Shown piece by piece: positions 43,772 to 51,433 of a DNA stretch of 64,000 bases. The notes under the pieces were generated by a model that was not told where the DNA came from, searched no databases, and saw only the letters and a program-made list of their open reading frames with translations. The stretch is from Pseudomonadota bacterium (GTDB lineage Bacteria > Pseudomonadota > Gammaproteobacteria > Burkholderiales > Chitinibacteraceae), in the NCBI GenBank assembly GCA_026399755.1, contig JAPLQI010000052.1, forward strand, positions 62,001 to 126,000, read 5' to 3'. The position numbers were made by a program, and so were the translations under genes. The first letter of the stretch is position 1; the number at the start of each line of letters is the position of its first letter.

Positions 43772-44485
43772 TTACGCGCATTTTTGTACCGCCTTTAAAT
43801 ACTCCCGTTTGGGCTGTCGCCCCGAGCGCAAACCTTCCAGCCTTTGCGCTTCTTCCTCCAATTCACTTCTACCCGGTGTGGCATAAATCCGCGCACTGGC
43901 GGTGCTGCTCTGACCCAGCGCATAGGCCACTTGCGCATAAGGGTCTTTAGCCACGGTTTCCCTCATAATATTCCGCGCCTTTGTATGCCGAAACCAATGT
44001 GGCGAAGCATCTGCAGGCAAGCCCGCTTTAGCCGCCCACTCTGCCAGCCGAGCTTGGTAGCTGCGCACCGACAGAGCCATGCCTTCTTTACGCCCCACCA
44101 CCAAGGGGCCATCCACAATACGGTTTAAAGCCAGTAATTGGCGCAGGGCCGCGGCCGCCGCATTGTTCAAAATGTAGCAATGGGCATTGCGCTCGGTCAC
44201 CCGCAAGGCTTTTTGTGTCAGCGGATCCAGCACTGCCACACCGGCCTCTTTCAATATCTTGCCTTTCACCCCCTTCCGTTTTTCGGCCGCGATATACAAA
44301 CGCCCATCCGCCAACCAGCGCTCCGCATCTTGCCGCGTAGACGCGGCAAACTCGCTGATGCGCAAGCCAGTTTCCAGCAAAAACTCATACACTGCCAAAT
44401 CACGCTGCGCCAATTCATCGGCCCTATGCGCCTTGAGTGTTTTGAATAATTGCTTCAGTTCTGCTTGAGTAAAGTCGTTATTCAT
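43772..44485 (-). CDS. Catalytic-domain-only tyrosine recombinase
   Basis: 237 residues. The full XerC/D-type catalytic domain is present: Arg in ETGLRISEF, His and Arg in SPHWFRHTKA, and Tyr in SARIYATP. The position before Tyr has LGQSS, with Gln in place of the usual His. The N-terminal SAM-like core-binding domain is missing or reduced to about 20 residues. It lies between the Arc-like repressor and the BRO antirepressor. It could invert or excise DNA in this immunity locus, but no recombination sites were found. It is one of three tyrosine recombinases in the prophage. Confidence 0.82.
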   Translation of the reverse strand: MNNDFTQAELKQLFKTLKAHRADELAQRDLAVYEFLLETGLRISEFAASTRQDAERWLADGRLYIAAEKRKGVKGKILKEAGVAVLDPLTQKALRVTERNAHCYILNNAAAAALRQLLALNRIVDGPLVVGRKEGMALSVRSYQARLAEWAAKAGLPADASPHWFRHTKARNIMRETVAKDPYAQVAYALGQSSTASARIYATPGRSELEEEAQRLEGLRSGRQPKREYLKAVQKCA

Positions 44486-44517
44486 TACTGAATTCCCTAC
44501 GAAGTATTAAACGTGTT

Positions 44518-44679
44518 TTATTTGATTTGGCCCAATTCCCTCTTCCGGCTTTCTTCCAAACGAAAGATCAGCTCACCATTTAAACTCCTGCCATTTTTAC
44601 CAGCCGAATTCATCATAAAGGCGCGAAGTGATTCAGACATTCGAAGAGGATAAGGTGTTGGTTGTAAGTTTCTATTCAT
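44518..44679 (-). CDS. Arc-like ribbon-helix-helix repressor
   Basis: 53 residues from the ATG at 44679, the same length as P22 Arc. The ribbon PYPLRMSESLRAFM and the second helix NGRSLNGELIFRLEES match the Arc fold, including the NGRS-N-E signature. It is transcribed toward the recombinase and BRO genes and divergently from a Mnt-like gene. By analogy it should repress antirepressor transcription. Confidence 0.85.
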   Translation of the reverse strand: MNRNLQPTPYPLRMSESLRAFMMNSAGKNGRSLNGELIFRLEESRKRELGQIK

Positions 44680-44741
44680 AGATGACCCCATAAAGCTGTC
44701 ACTAGCACCATGCAGCAACATAAGGATCATAATGAACCTAA

Positions 44742-44780
44742 TAGATTCTGATATCAAGTAGATTCTTTGAAAAGAGTCTA
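44742..44780. promoter_or_regulatory. Candidate operator cluster between the Arc-like and Mnt-like genes
   Basis: TAGATTCT occurs at 44742-44749 and 44759-44766 (17 bp apart), and an inverted TAGACTCT copy at 44773-44780. GATTCTTT-G-AAAAGAGTC makes an imperfect palindrome. The sites fill the divergent promoter region of two ribbon-helix-helix repressors. Confidence 0.55.
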
Positions 44781-44801
44781 AAAGAACCACACAATAGAGG
44801 A

Positions 44802-45056
44802 ATGAAAGAACAACTCCCCTCCTACCCCTTACGAATGCCGCTTGATCTTCGCCAAAAGCTAGAAACCAGTGCTTTAGCGGGTGGACGGTCCTTAAACGCT
44901 GAAATAATTGCACGACTACAAGCCTCATTTGAAAGCAACACTCACCTAACAGTAAGCAAGGAAACCATAGAATCCCTGCTTTCAGACCAAGAACAACGTA
45001 TCAAAAATCAAATACAGATAGACTTACAGAAGCTACTTAACAGCCTTCAGCCATAA
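44802..45056 (+). CDS. Mnt-like ribbon-helix-helix repressor
   Basis: 84 residues, close to P22 Mnt (83). The N-terminal YPLRMPLDLRQKLETSALAGGRSLNAEIIARLQ aligns in pattern with Mnt (FRMP, EKL, GRS-N-E). The C-terminal half (DQEQRIKNQIQIDLQKLLNSL) is a coiled-coil tetramerisation helix as in Mnt. It is divergent from the Arc-like gene. It is expected to be expressed in the lysogen and to shut off the arc-ant transcript. Confidence 0.85.
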   Translation: MKEQLPSYPLRMPLDLRQKLETSALAGGRSLNAEIIARLQASFESNTHLTVSKETIESLLSDQEQRIKNQIQIDLQKLLNSLQP

Positions 45057-45084
45057 AAAAAGCCAGCATCCGCTGGCTTTTTTT
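45055..45084. terminator. Bidirectional terminator after the Mnt-like gene
   Basis: AAAAAAAGCCAGC, ATCC loop, GCTGGCTTTTTTT. It serves the Mnt-like gene rightward and the convergent gene at 45087-45512 leftward. Confidence 0.9.
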
Positions 45085-45086
45085 GC

Positions 45087-45512
45087 TTATCGAGATAACT
45101 CCTCATAAGTAAAACGTAAAATTTCTGCGTATCTCACGTCCCCCGTCTTAGAAACTGTAATGTAATATTTTTCGTAACTCCTACCAAACCCGCCTTCTAC
45201 TACGCAAAGGCCGCTTGAATTAAGTCTATTAGCCTTTTCAGTAAACTGTATTTGTGCGAATTCCTTATCCTTGGGAAGCCACAACGCACCCTCATTAATG
45301 GGTTTACATGCCTGAGCAACTACCGCTTCAGAAACTACAGTTTCTGAAGACGAGCACTTGCTAAGAATAATCATAATAAGCAGTAAACCCATAAATACAG
45401 TAGCAAGCCAAGTTGCCCGCGATGTTTTATTGATCACCCCACCACAATAAATACACTGAACGGCGGTTGTACTATTTTCTTTTCGGCAATCTTTGCACTT
45501 AACCAATGCCAT
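45087..45512 (-). CDS. Membrane protein with N-terminal zinc ribbon
   Basis: 141 residues. CKDC and CIYC near residues 6-9 and 20-23 form a short zinc ribbon, a membrane helix follows at about 35-51, then a C-terminal domain (TEKANRLNSSGLCVVEGGFGRSYEKYYITVSKTGDVRYAEIL). It lies in the cargo block between head genes and has its own GGGGG ribosome-binding site and terminator. It is probably a lysogenic-conversion gene, expressed by the prophage; function unknown. Confidence 0.65.
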   Translation of the reverse strand: MALVKCKDCRKENSTTAVQCIYCGGVINKTSRATWLATVFMGLLLIMIILSKCSSSETVVSEAVVAQACKPINEGALWLPKDKEFAQIQFTEKANRLNSSGLCVVEGGFGRSYEKYYITVSKTGDVRYAEILRFTYEELSR

Positions 45513-45556
45513 TTATACCCCCGTATTCCTTACGATAATTAAACCAACATACAGCA

Positions 45557-45937
45557 TCAAAATGCTCTAACTGTCCGCACGCACCGATCAAGAGCTACAA
45601 CCTCTGCACGTTGTCCAGTAGATATCAACCTTGGGAATGAACCTATCTCTTTAAAATAGGCCACGCCTCTAGCTGCACAAGCTGCAGTAGGGCCCAGAGC
45701 CTTAACTCGGTCTGACTCTACTTTAGTCTGCTCAGCAAGTTTTTCAGCCTCAACCCGTTTGTTTAGATCTGCCAATGTTGCTACCCGCCTTTTTATCTTG
45801 ACTGGGGGCCCTGCTTCACAAGGCGTTCCACTAAAAGTCACCGCTCCATTAATCGTACATTTATAAACTTCGGCATAGGCATTTACAGATAAAAAGCTCG
45901 CAAGTAAGAGTCCAAATACAAAACACCTATATTGCAT
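45557..45937 (-). CDS. Secreted DUF4124 protein
   Basis: 126 residues. Signal peptide at 1-22 (ends AYA), then a DUF4124-like segment VYKCTINGAVTFSGTPCEAG. The C-terminal half has further cysteines (AACAARGVAYFKEIG and DRCVRTV). DUF4124 proteins are exported, disulphide-bonded and uncharacterised. It belongs to the cargo block. Confidence 0.75.
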   Translation of the reverse strand: MQYRCFVFGLLLASFLSVNAYAEVYKCTINGAVTFSGTPCEAGPPVKIKRRVATLADLNKRVEAEKLAEQTKVESDRVKALGPTAACAARGVAYFKEIGSFPRLISTGQRAEVVALDRCVRTVRAF

Positions 45938-45958
45938 GGCAACTAATTCCTTCAGTAA

Positions 45959-46276
45959 TCACGGCTTAAATGGACTAATCGTGTAATGAATATCGCATTC
46001 GTTATCGCAAGCAATACCGTCTTGGCTGCCGTCCTGCTCCTTATCTAGCTTGGCGGCACACGCTTCAGAAAGCAGCGCTAACTGATTACAACGCCCAGCG
46101 GCTTTCACTTGGGTACATGTAGGCGCGTTGTTGCAATTGCCGGTAAAAACATACTCTGGCCCAGAAGGGGTATCAGGCGCACTTAAACCAACATTATTGC
46201 CCTCAGATTTAGTGCGATCCGACAGCCCGTTACACCCAAATAAAAAGAAAGTTAATAGAAAGATAGTTAGACGCAT
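45959..46276 (-). CDS. Small Cys-rich lipoprotein, Excalibur-like
   Basis: 105 residues. The lipobox LFGC places the lipidated Cys near 15. The mature part has CNNAPTCTQVKAAGRC, ACAAKLD and DGSQDGIACDNEC, resembling the calcium-binding Excalibur pattern (DxDxDGxxC) loosely. Its place with two DUF4124 genes in the prophage suggests an envelope-modifying conversion function, which is inference. Superinfection exclusion is one possibility. Confidence 0.68.
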   Translation of the reverse strand: MRLTIFLLTFFLFGCNGLSDRTKSEGNNVGLSAPDTPSGPEYVFTGNCNNAPTCTQVKAAGRCNQLALLSEACAAKLDKEQDGSQDGIACDNECDIHYTISPFKP

Positions 46277-46451
46277 TATGTAATCTTATTAGCAGAGTCG
46301 CACATCATGCCACTGCGTATTCTTACACACAAGCAAAAGAAAATAGTCAGAATACATCGCTATTTTTACTCATGTATAAGCCAATGCAATAGGTTTTCTT
46401 TTTCCTTAATATCAAGTAAATTTCACTGCGCTTACTTGTGATAAAAAGAAA

Positions 46452-46871
46452 ATGAAAACTGACCTCCGTTTGATACTTGTTTTACTGACACTGCTTTACT
46501 CCACCAATGGGCTGGCTATCTATAAATGCGTCGAAAAAGGCCGGACCACCTACTCTGGCACGCCTTGCTCAACTGCCGTTAGCCCAGAGAAACAGACAGT
46601 AACAATCTCAGCCCCATCAGTCCCCGACCCTGTTAACGCAATGAGACTAGAAAGGGAAACTCGCCAATTTGTAATCGCAGAGCAGCGAAGGAAAAATGCA
46701 GAAGATGCCATTGCCGCTGGCAGAGTCATTACATCGATGACTCGCGCCGAAGTGCGCCGAGCCATTGGGCTGCCCCAGAGCATTAATGAGAATGGCCGTC
46801 AGGAACAATGGGTATATAAAACCGAAGTCGGCCGTCAGTATGTTTACTTCGTAAATGGTCTGACTGAATAA
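46452..46871 (+). CDS. Secreted DUF4124 protein, opposite strand
   Basis: 139 residues. Signal peptide at 1-22, then the DUF4124 pattern IYKCVEKGRTTYSGTPCS, paralleling the protein at 45557-45937. A coiled-coil region and a C-terminal SMTRAEVRRAIGLPQSINENGRQEQWVY follow, the last part resembling SmpA/BamE-type small domains. Rightward orientation against the late genes and its own terminator mark it as an independently expressed moron. Confidence 0.75.
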   Translation: MKTDLRLILVLLTLLYSTNGLAIYKCVEKGRTTYSGTPCSTAVSPEKQTVTISAPSVPDPVNAMRLERETRQFVIAEQRRKNAEDAIAAGRVITSMTRAEVRRAIGLPQSINENGRQEQWVYKTEVGRQYVYFVNGLTE

Positions 46872-46899
46872 AAAGCTCACCCAAACCTGCAGATAAACA

Positions 46900-46926
46900 A
46901 AAGCCAGCTCTCAAGCTGGCTTTTTT
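46900..46926. terminator. Terminator after the rightward DUF4124 gene
   Basis: AAAGCCAGCT, CTCA loop, AGCTGGC then TTTTTT. Its left-reading form can also end the minor head gene transcript. Confidence 0.88.
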
Positions 46927-46932
46927 ATGCTT

Positions 46933-47787
46933 TCACTTAAACACCGCCACAACATAACTCAGCGTATTCGGATGCGCAGGCCACGGATTCTTGCCGTGAG
47001 GGTAAACGCCCTTACCCAGCCCATATAAATTTGCGCTGGCGTGGCTATCACAAACATCATGATGCTTGTGCCTTGGGGACAGCAAAAACCGCGTGCCGAT
47101 GCAGCCAGGGGTTAGCTCGGCAGAGCTTTGGTAGGCGGTGCCGTGTGCTCGGTTTAGTTCGGTCCTGAACACGCGAGCAGCATTGTAATAGGCGCTGCCA
47201 CCCTCTCCCGTCAGTAAATCCCTTGCAGCTTTGGCTATATTTTTATGTTTTGCGGCATCGATGCCATCGACCGCACCGCTCTCGCCACGGGCTAGCATCT
47301 CTAGCGCTGTTTGCTGGGCGCTGTGGCCATGAATAATGGCCAGCTCAATATCATTCAATAATCGATCTTTGGCCCCCCGATCGACGCGCCATAAGCGATC
47401 AGATAAGCGTAAACCATCGGCCTGCCGGAATTCATGCACAAAGCGCACGGCATCATGATTAATCCGCGATACAGATTGCTGATCTTTAAATGGCGAGCTG
47501 CCCAAAGCTGCAGCCTCAGGCAGTGTTTTATCCAGCAGCTGGTTTTTCTCTTTGGCTACTCGGTCTATTTTTTGAGTAATTTGCTCTCGCAGCGCAGGTA
47601 ATTGGCTTAATGCAACCACATCGCCATTGATAGCGGCTGCAGTAATCTGCTCTTCAATATCGTCAGCTGCTTGCTGGTAAATCGCTAGCAGTGCGGCTAG
47701 GGTTTCAGCGTCCAGCTCGTTCATTGCCGCTTGCGCTAGCAGCGATGCGGCATGGATTTCTTCTGCAATAGTTTGAGTGCCTGGCAT
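46933..47787 (-). CDS. Minor head / head morphogenesis protein (Mu gpF, SPP1 gp7 family)
   Basis: 284 residues from the ATG at 47787, which overlaps the previous stop (TAATG) and is preceded by AGGGTGG. The C-terminal domain ARVFRTELNRAHGTAYQSSAEL, followed by SPRHKHHDVCDSHA and PWPAHPNTLSYVV, is the Mu-F/SPP1-gp7 pattern of minor head proteins. The N-terminal half is helical. Unusually it follows the lysis genes rather than the portal gene. Confidence 0.85.
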   Translation of the reverse strand: MPGTQTIAEEIHAASLLAQAAMNELDAETLAALLAIYQQAADDIEEQITAAAINGDVVALSQLPALREQITQKIDRVAKEKNQLLDKTLPEAAALGSSPFKDQQSVSRINHDAVRFVHEFRQADGLRLSDRLWRVDRGAKDRLLNDIELAIIHGHSAQQTALEMLARGESGAVDGIDAAKHKNIAKAARDLLTGEGGSAYYNAARVFRTELNRAHGTAYQSSAELTPGCIGTRFLLSPRHKHHDVCDSHASANLYGLGKGVYPHGKNPWPAHPNTLSYVVAVFK

Positions 47788-48347
47788 TAAAACGCCCACC
47801 CTAAGCGCACGCGGGTTTCTATGCCCTGCTCGGCTTTATTCAGATCCAGCCCCAAGCGCACACGACCTAAATCTCGCTCTAGCCATAGGCCGGGCGCTTG
47901 CTGATTAACGCCGTAGCTGGCCCCTGCAGCCCAGCGTTTTGGCTCTGTAGGCATACCCTCAGTAGCGATAGGTAAATCGAGTGCGCTGATAATTTCGCCA
48001 TCGGGCGAACTGGCCACAACACGGCGGCCGTCTTCACCCCGCACTAGCGACAAATCCAAATGCACCGGCGCACAATCGCTGGCGAACAGCGGCTTGGGCT
48101 TGATGGCAATAGAAATACGACGCTCTTCCTTGCTGCCTGCAGGTAGTAAATGTGGGGCTTTAGGCGGGGAGAGAGTAAGGGCTGATCGCTGAAGCACTAA
48201 GCTGCCATCGGTTTGCTTAATCGCTGGCTTGGGTAAAGCATCTAAGGGCAGCACAGGCTGAAGCCATGCGTGCAAGCACAGTAGCCCGACACCAAGGCTG
48301 ACCATAAAAAGGATGCGTAAGGTTAAGGTTCGGTCTGTCATTCTCAT
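47787..48347 (-). CDS. Membrane-anchored lysis-cassette protein, possible spanin component
   Basis: 186 residues with one N-terminal membrane helix (LRILFMVSLGVGLLCLHAW) and a mostly beta-rich periplasmic part ending VRLGLDLNKAEQGIETRVRLGWAF. It lies directly after the lysozyme gene with a 4-bp overlap. An inner-membrane spanin would be expected here, but the periplasmic part is not the usual coiled coil, so the call is positional. No nested outer spanin was found. Confidence 0.55.
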   Translation of the reverse strand: MRMTDRTLTLRILFMVSLGVGLLCLHAWLQPVLPLDALPKPAIKQTDGSLVLQRSALTLSPPKAPHLLPAGSKEERRISIAIKPKPLFASDCAPVHLDLSLVRGEDGRRVVASSPDGEIISALDLPIATEGMPTEPKRWAAGASYGVNQQAPGLWLERDLGRVRLGLDLNKAEQGIETRVRLGWAF

Positions 48348-48811
48348 GTTTTTCTCTCACACATCGCGCGCTCTGCAGCACGGCGTTTCACCAAGCCTGG
48401 CAAGACGCGCCCACCGGCATACACCCAACGGGATAATTCCGCGCAGGCCCCAGCGTAATCTGCTGCATTTAGCCGGCGAGCCACACCGCTGCCGCAGAAT
48501 TTCTTACCGCCCACGTTAAACACAAAAGAAACCATGGCCGCGCGCTGGCCAACAGTCAGCGGCGCCTTAATGCAGCGATCGACATCCGCATTTGCCTCGA
48601 GCAAATCCTGCTGCAGTAATACCTGGCACCGCTCTGCGGTGTAGCGCTGGCCAAGCTTTACCTCTGGCCCAGTGTGGCCAATGCAGGCAGTGGGAACACC
48701 AATAGGGTCTAAATAGGTCTGCCGTATTTCACCCTCAAATGTGGCTAGAAGAGCAGCAGCTATTACGGTGACTGCAGACGCAGAAGCGGCAATATGGCGC
48801 GAATTAATCAT
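48344..48811 (-). CDS. Phage lysozyme, GH24, signal-anchor type
   Basis: 155 residues from ATG 48811 with AAGGACA upstream. The triad is Glu in FEGEIRQTYLD, with Asp nine residues later and Thr six after that (GVPTACIGHT), the T4-lysozyme spacing. Residues about 8-25 (ASASAVTVIAAALLA) form a weakly hydrophobic signal-arrest-release helix, so export does not depend on a canonical holin hole. It overlaps the holin gene by 8 bp. Confidence 0.88.
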   Translation of the reverse strand: MINSRHIAASASAVTVIAAALLATFEGEIRQTYLDPIGVPTACIGHTGPEVKLGQRYTAERCQVLLQQDLLEANADVDRCIKAPLTVGQRAAMVSFVFNVGGKKFCGSGVARRLNAADYAGACAELSRWVYAGGRVLPGLVKRRAAERAMCERKT

Positions 48812-49010
48812 CAGCGCTGTCCTTGTCATCGACAGAGAGAGGGCTAGATGCTCGCCAATGCTTACGCACCAACCAGGCAATCTGCAAAATCAGGTAAACA
48901 AGGGTGGCGAATTGAATCCAGTCATTCATAGACCAAGATCCAAACCCAGACAGCAGGAGCGTCAGGGCAGTTTTTGCCGATACGGCGGAGGGGGATTCGT
49001 CTTTAAACAT
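48804..49010 (-). CDS. Putative holin
   Basis: 68 residues with a hydrophobic helix at about 32-48 (DWIQFATLVYLILQIAWLV), a possible weaker one at 12-26, and a charged acidic C-terminus (VDDKDSADD). Size, topology and position next to the lysozyme fit a small holin or pinholin. No named family is certain. Confidence 0.68.
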   Translation of the reverse strand: MFKDESPSAVSAKTALTLLLSGFGSWSMNDWIQFATLVYLILQIAWLVRKHWRASSPLSVDDKDSADD

Positions 49011-49085
49011 GGGCAGGATCTGGCTATGGATTCCCGCCCATCATCTATGCGATTGGCAAGCCTAAAAAGGCACCAAAAGCAAGCA

Positions 49086-49358
49086 TTAGCTTTTAGCCTG
49101 ACTCCCTTTTAAAACCTCTTCTGCCATCCAGTCTAGGCGTAAGTTGCGGCTGGCAACCACCTTGCCAAGCAAAGGATCAAGGCGCTTCATAATGGCAATA
49201 CGATGTGCATCGTGCTCTGAAAAAGTCGCCAGTTTATTACCACAAAAAAGATATTCAGCAATCTCTCGAATCACTCCGGAGCTTGCGTTTGCAATACTTT
49301 GCAATTCTTTTTTATTCAGGCTGCTAATAAATTCTTCAAGGCTATTTACGGCATTCAT
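49086..49358 (-). CDS. Hypothetical phage protein
   Basis: About 90 residues if it begins at the ATG at 49358; in-frame starts at 49394 (ATG) and 49424 (GTG) are possible and no ribosome-binding site decides. It is helical, with SLEEFISSLNKKELQSIANASSGVIREIAEYLFCG and a terminal WMAEEVLKGSQAKS. It precedes the holin gene. Function unknown. Confidence 0.5.
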   Translation of the reverse strand: MNAVNSLEEFISSLNKKELQSIANASSGVIREIAEYLFCGNKLATFSEHDAHRIAIMKRLDPLLGKVVASRNLRLDWMAEEVLKGSQAKS

Positions 49359-49483
49359 TTGTATGTTCTGCGTTGCTTTGGAATGAACACACATTCGCTC
49401 TTGTGCCCATAACATGCAAGTCACATCTTGTTGATTTCTAATGAATTTTCAAACAAATAGCTTTAGTTGCATAAATAATAAAA

Positions 49484-49508
49484 CGCCCCAGTCAAGTGAG
49501 CTGGGGCG
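49484..49508 (-). terminator. Hairpin terminator inside the late region
   Basis: CGCCCCAG (49484-49491) pairs with CTGGGGCG (49501-49508); read leftward it is followed by TTTTATTATT. It would split the terminase-portal transcript from the lysis genes. Confidence 0.8.
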
Positions 49509-49523
49509 GGAGATGCGGCGTAG

Positions 49524-49558
49524 TTATCTACAGGTTTTCCACAGAAAACAGTGGATAA
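49524..49558. other. Cluster of three DnaA-box-like nonamers
   Basis: TTATCTACA (49524-49532), TTTTCCACA (49535-49543) and, inverted, TTATCCACT (49550-49558) each differ by one base from the DnaA box TTATCCACA. They lie within 35 bp between a gene end and a terminator. Chance or another role is possible. Confidence 0.45.
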
Positions 49559-49567
49559 ATTCCCCTA

Positions 49568-49789
49568 CTAGGGCATCTCAATATCCGTTACCTTCGTTTG
49601 GAATACCAAGTAAATTTCCCGCTTTATTTGCTCGGCACTAGAAACAGAAGGGTGACAAAGATGCTCTTTAAAATTTGGGCCACTAACAAATATCGAGCCC
49701 CCATTTTTATGCACATTGTGTGAGCACGACTCTCCTTTGTCATTCTCACCCTTTGCAATAAAAAGCAGCTCTCGTTTTGAACGCACCAT
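49568..49789 (-). CDS. Hypothetical small phage protein
   Basis: 73 residues, opening RSKRELLFIAKGENDKGESC and containing GSIFVSGPNFKEHL. An AAGGAAATT-like ribosome-binding site precedes the ATG. Its A/T content is higher than that of the flanking portal gene. No family recognised; it may be a moron behind the portal gene. Confidence 0.55.
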   Translation of the reverse strand: MVRSKRELLFIAKGENDKGESCSHNVHKNGGSIFVSGPNFKEHLCHPSVSSAEQIKREIYLVFQTKVTDIEMP

Positions 49790-49866
49790 AATTAAAATTT
49801 CCTTTAATTCTCATTATGCAGAGATTTTCCACTTTGGCTTTAATTGTACGCTTTTAAAGAAGTTTA

Positions 49867-51207
49867 CTAATTAGAAACACTGGTCCCACTTTCCCCTTTT
49901 CGGCCATTCCCTGGCGTAATTTTCACCGTAGGAATTGGGTCCTCATTTGGGTATGGATCCAAGTTCTTTGCCTCCCACTGCCGGCGCTTCTCTACAGTCG
50001 CAGGATCGTAACCCAGCTCTTGATATACCATGCCCTGCGGCAGGCCAACCGCACGCAATTTCAGCGCGCGATCGACTGTCTGGCTAAGCGATTCGGTGCG
50101 GCGCTCGGCGAAGCTGATCGTGAAATCAAAGGCATCTGGGTTTAGGCCGCGAAATAGGAGCTGTAATCTAAATGCTTGGGCATAACCAAAGGCCAGCGTG
50201 TCTTGTAGCACGTCAACTTCATCGTAATAGTCGCGCTTGAGGTCTTCTAAGATATCCCGTGCCATACCATCCGTGTAACCCATCAGACCCTTAGGCAGGG
50301 GCGAGCCCGCAAAGAAGCAATCCATCAGATGTACTACATCGCCGATCTGGTCCAGATTGGCATCGCCCTGAATTGGCGTAACGCCGCCTTTTTTATTGCT
50401 GTAGTAATCCGTCACTACACCATGGGCCTGATCGGCTTCTACCGTCGCACGATACGCTGTCAGCGCAGCATCATCAGCTCCCTCCAAAACATGAGCCATC
50501 CGCAAAGGTGCTCGCATCCGGCGGCGTAGAACTAAATCTTCTTCGGTCATGACCAGCTTTTGCCAAGCGGGGCGGCTGGCATCTAGAAACGGGCGGCCCA
50601 TGCTGCCGTAATCGTCAAAATTATCCGGATCAAAACGCAAAAGGAGCAGCTGCCACAGCGGGAAGGTGGCAAGGGCTTTGCCTGTCTGCAGATCAAACTG
50701 CACATAGGCCTGCGCTGGGTCGGCAAACCGGCCCGAGGCGCCCACATTGGGTTTGATTGTTTCGCTCGGCATGCGCACGGCGGCGGTGATATTCATTTCA
50801 TCATCCAGCACAAACTGCAGTGGAAGATTCCCTTCTTTAACCAAGCCCTGCGCGTCTGATTTCAGCTTTTCAACCCTATTGAGCTGTAGCCTACGCTGGA
50901 ATGATTTCCACTCTTTAGCGATCACATCACTGGCTTCGGCCTGCTGCAATACCAAGCCGCCCTTTACCGTATCACGGGCAATTTTGCTGTGAATGCGCTT
51001 TACGCGGCCATCTCGCCTATCCATATCCCGAATATGCAGAATGGTTGCCCGCAGGCTGTAATCTACCTGCAGCGCGGTATAGAGGCGCTTGGCCTGATCT
51101 TCTGGCGTGGCACGTCGGCCAGATTCTGAAGTTGGGCGGGTTTCCTCACCAGGCTGATGCGTATCCGCTGTCGGCTTTTTAGCAAACCATCGATCAAGAA
51201 TTCCCAT
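49867..51207 (-). CDS. Phage portal protein
   Basis: 446 residues from ATG 51207 behind GGGGTGG. SLRATILHIRDMDRRDGRVKRIHSKIARD near the N-terminus, WQLLLLRFDPDNFDDYGSMGRPFLDASRPAWQKL in the middle and EDLKRDYYDEVDVLQDTLAFGYAQAFRLQLL fit portals, which form the dodecameric DNA gate at one capsid vertex. Three genes separate it from the methyltransferase, with large terminase just upstream, as is typical. Confidence 0.85.
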   Translation of the reverse strand: MGILDRWFAKKPTADTHQPGEETRPTSESGRRATPEDQAKRLYTALQVDYSLRATILHIRDMDRRDGRVKRIHSKIARDTVKGGLVLQQAEASDVIAKEWKSFQRRLQLNRVEKLKSDAQGLVKEGNLPLQFVLDDEMNITAAVRMPSETIKPNVGASGRFADPAQAYVQFDLQTGKALATFPLWQLLLLRFDPDNFDDYGSMGRPFLDASRPAWQKLVMTEEDLVLRRRMRAPLRMAHVLEGADDAALTAYRATVEADQAHGVVTDYYSNKKGGVTPIQGDANLDQIGDVVHLMDCFFAGSPLPKGLMGYTDGMARDILEDLKRDYYDEVDVLQDTLAFGYAQAFRLQLLFRGLNPDAFDFTISFAERRTESLSQTVDRALKLRAVGLPQGMVYQELGYDPATVEKRRQWEAKNLDPYPNEDPIPTVKITPGNGRKGESGTSVSN

Positions 51208-51433
51208 GCACCACCCCATTTACCGTTACGTTTTTAATCGCTCGCAGCCCGTCAACCATTCCCAGTCTATGCAGCTCTTTTAAGAAATCCATCGCTTCAG
51301 GGATATGCTCTTTTAACAGCGCCGCCCGCGAGGCCACAGCGGCTTTCTCTTTATCAGTCAAAGGCACAAGCACTATCGCAGGCTGATTACTCTGCGTGGG
51401 CATTTGCCGTGTAGAACCCTTGTAATTACTCAT
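51194..51433 (-). CDS. Hypothetical small phage protein
   Basis: 79 residues, helical in the middle (LTDKEKAAVASRAALLKEHIPEAMDFLKELHRLG). It overlaps the upstream gene by ATGA and the portal start by 14 bp, so all three are translationally coupled. AGGATAG lies before its ATG. Role unknown. Confidence 0.65.
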   Translation of the reverse strand: MSNYKGSTRQMPTQSNQPAIVLVPLTDKEKAAVASRAALLKEHIPEAMDFLKELHRLGMVDGLRAIKNVTVNGVVHGNS

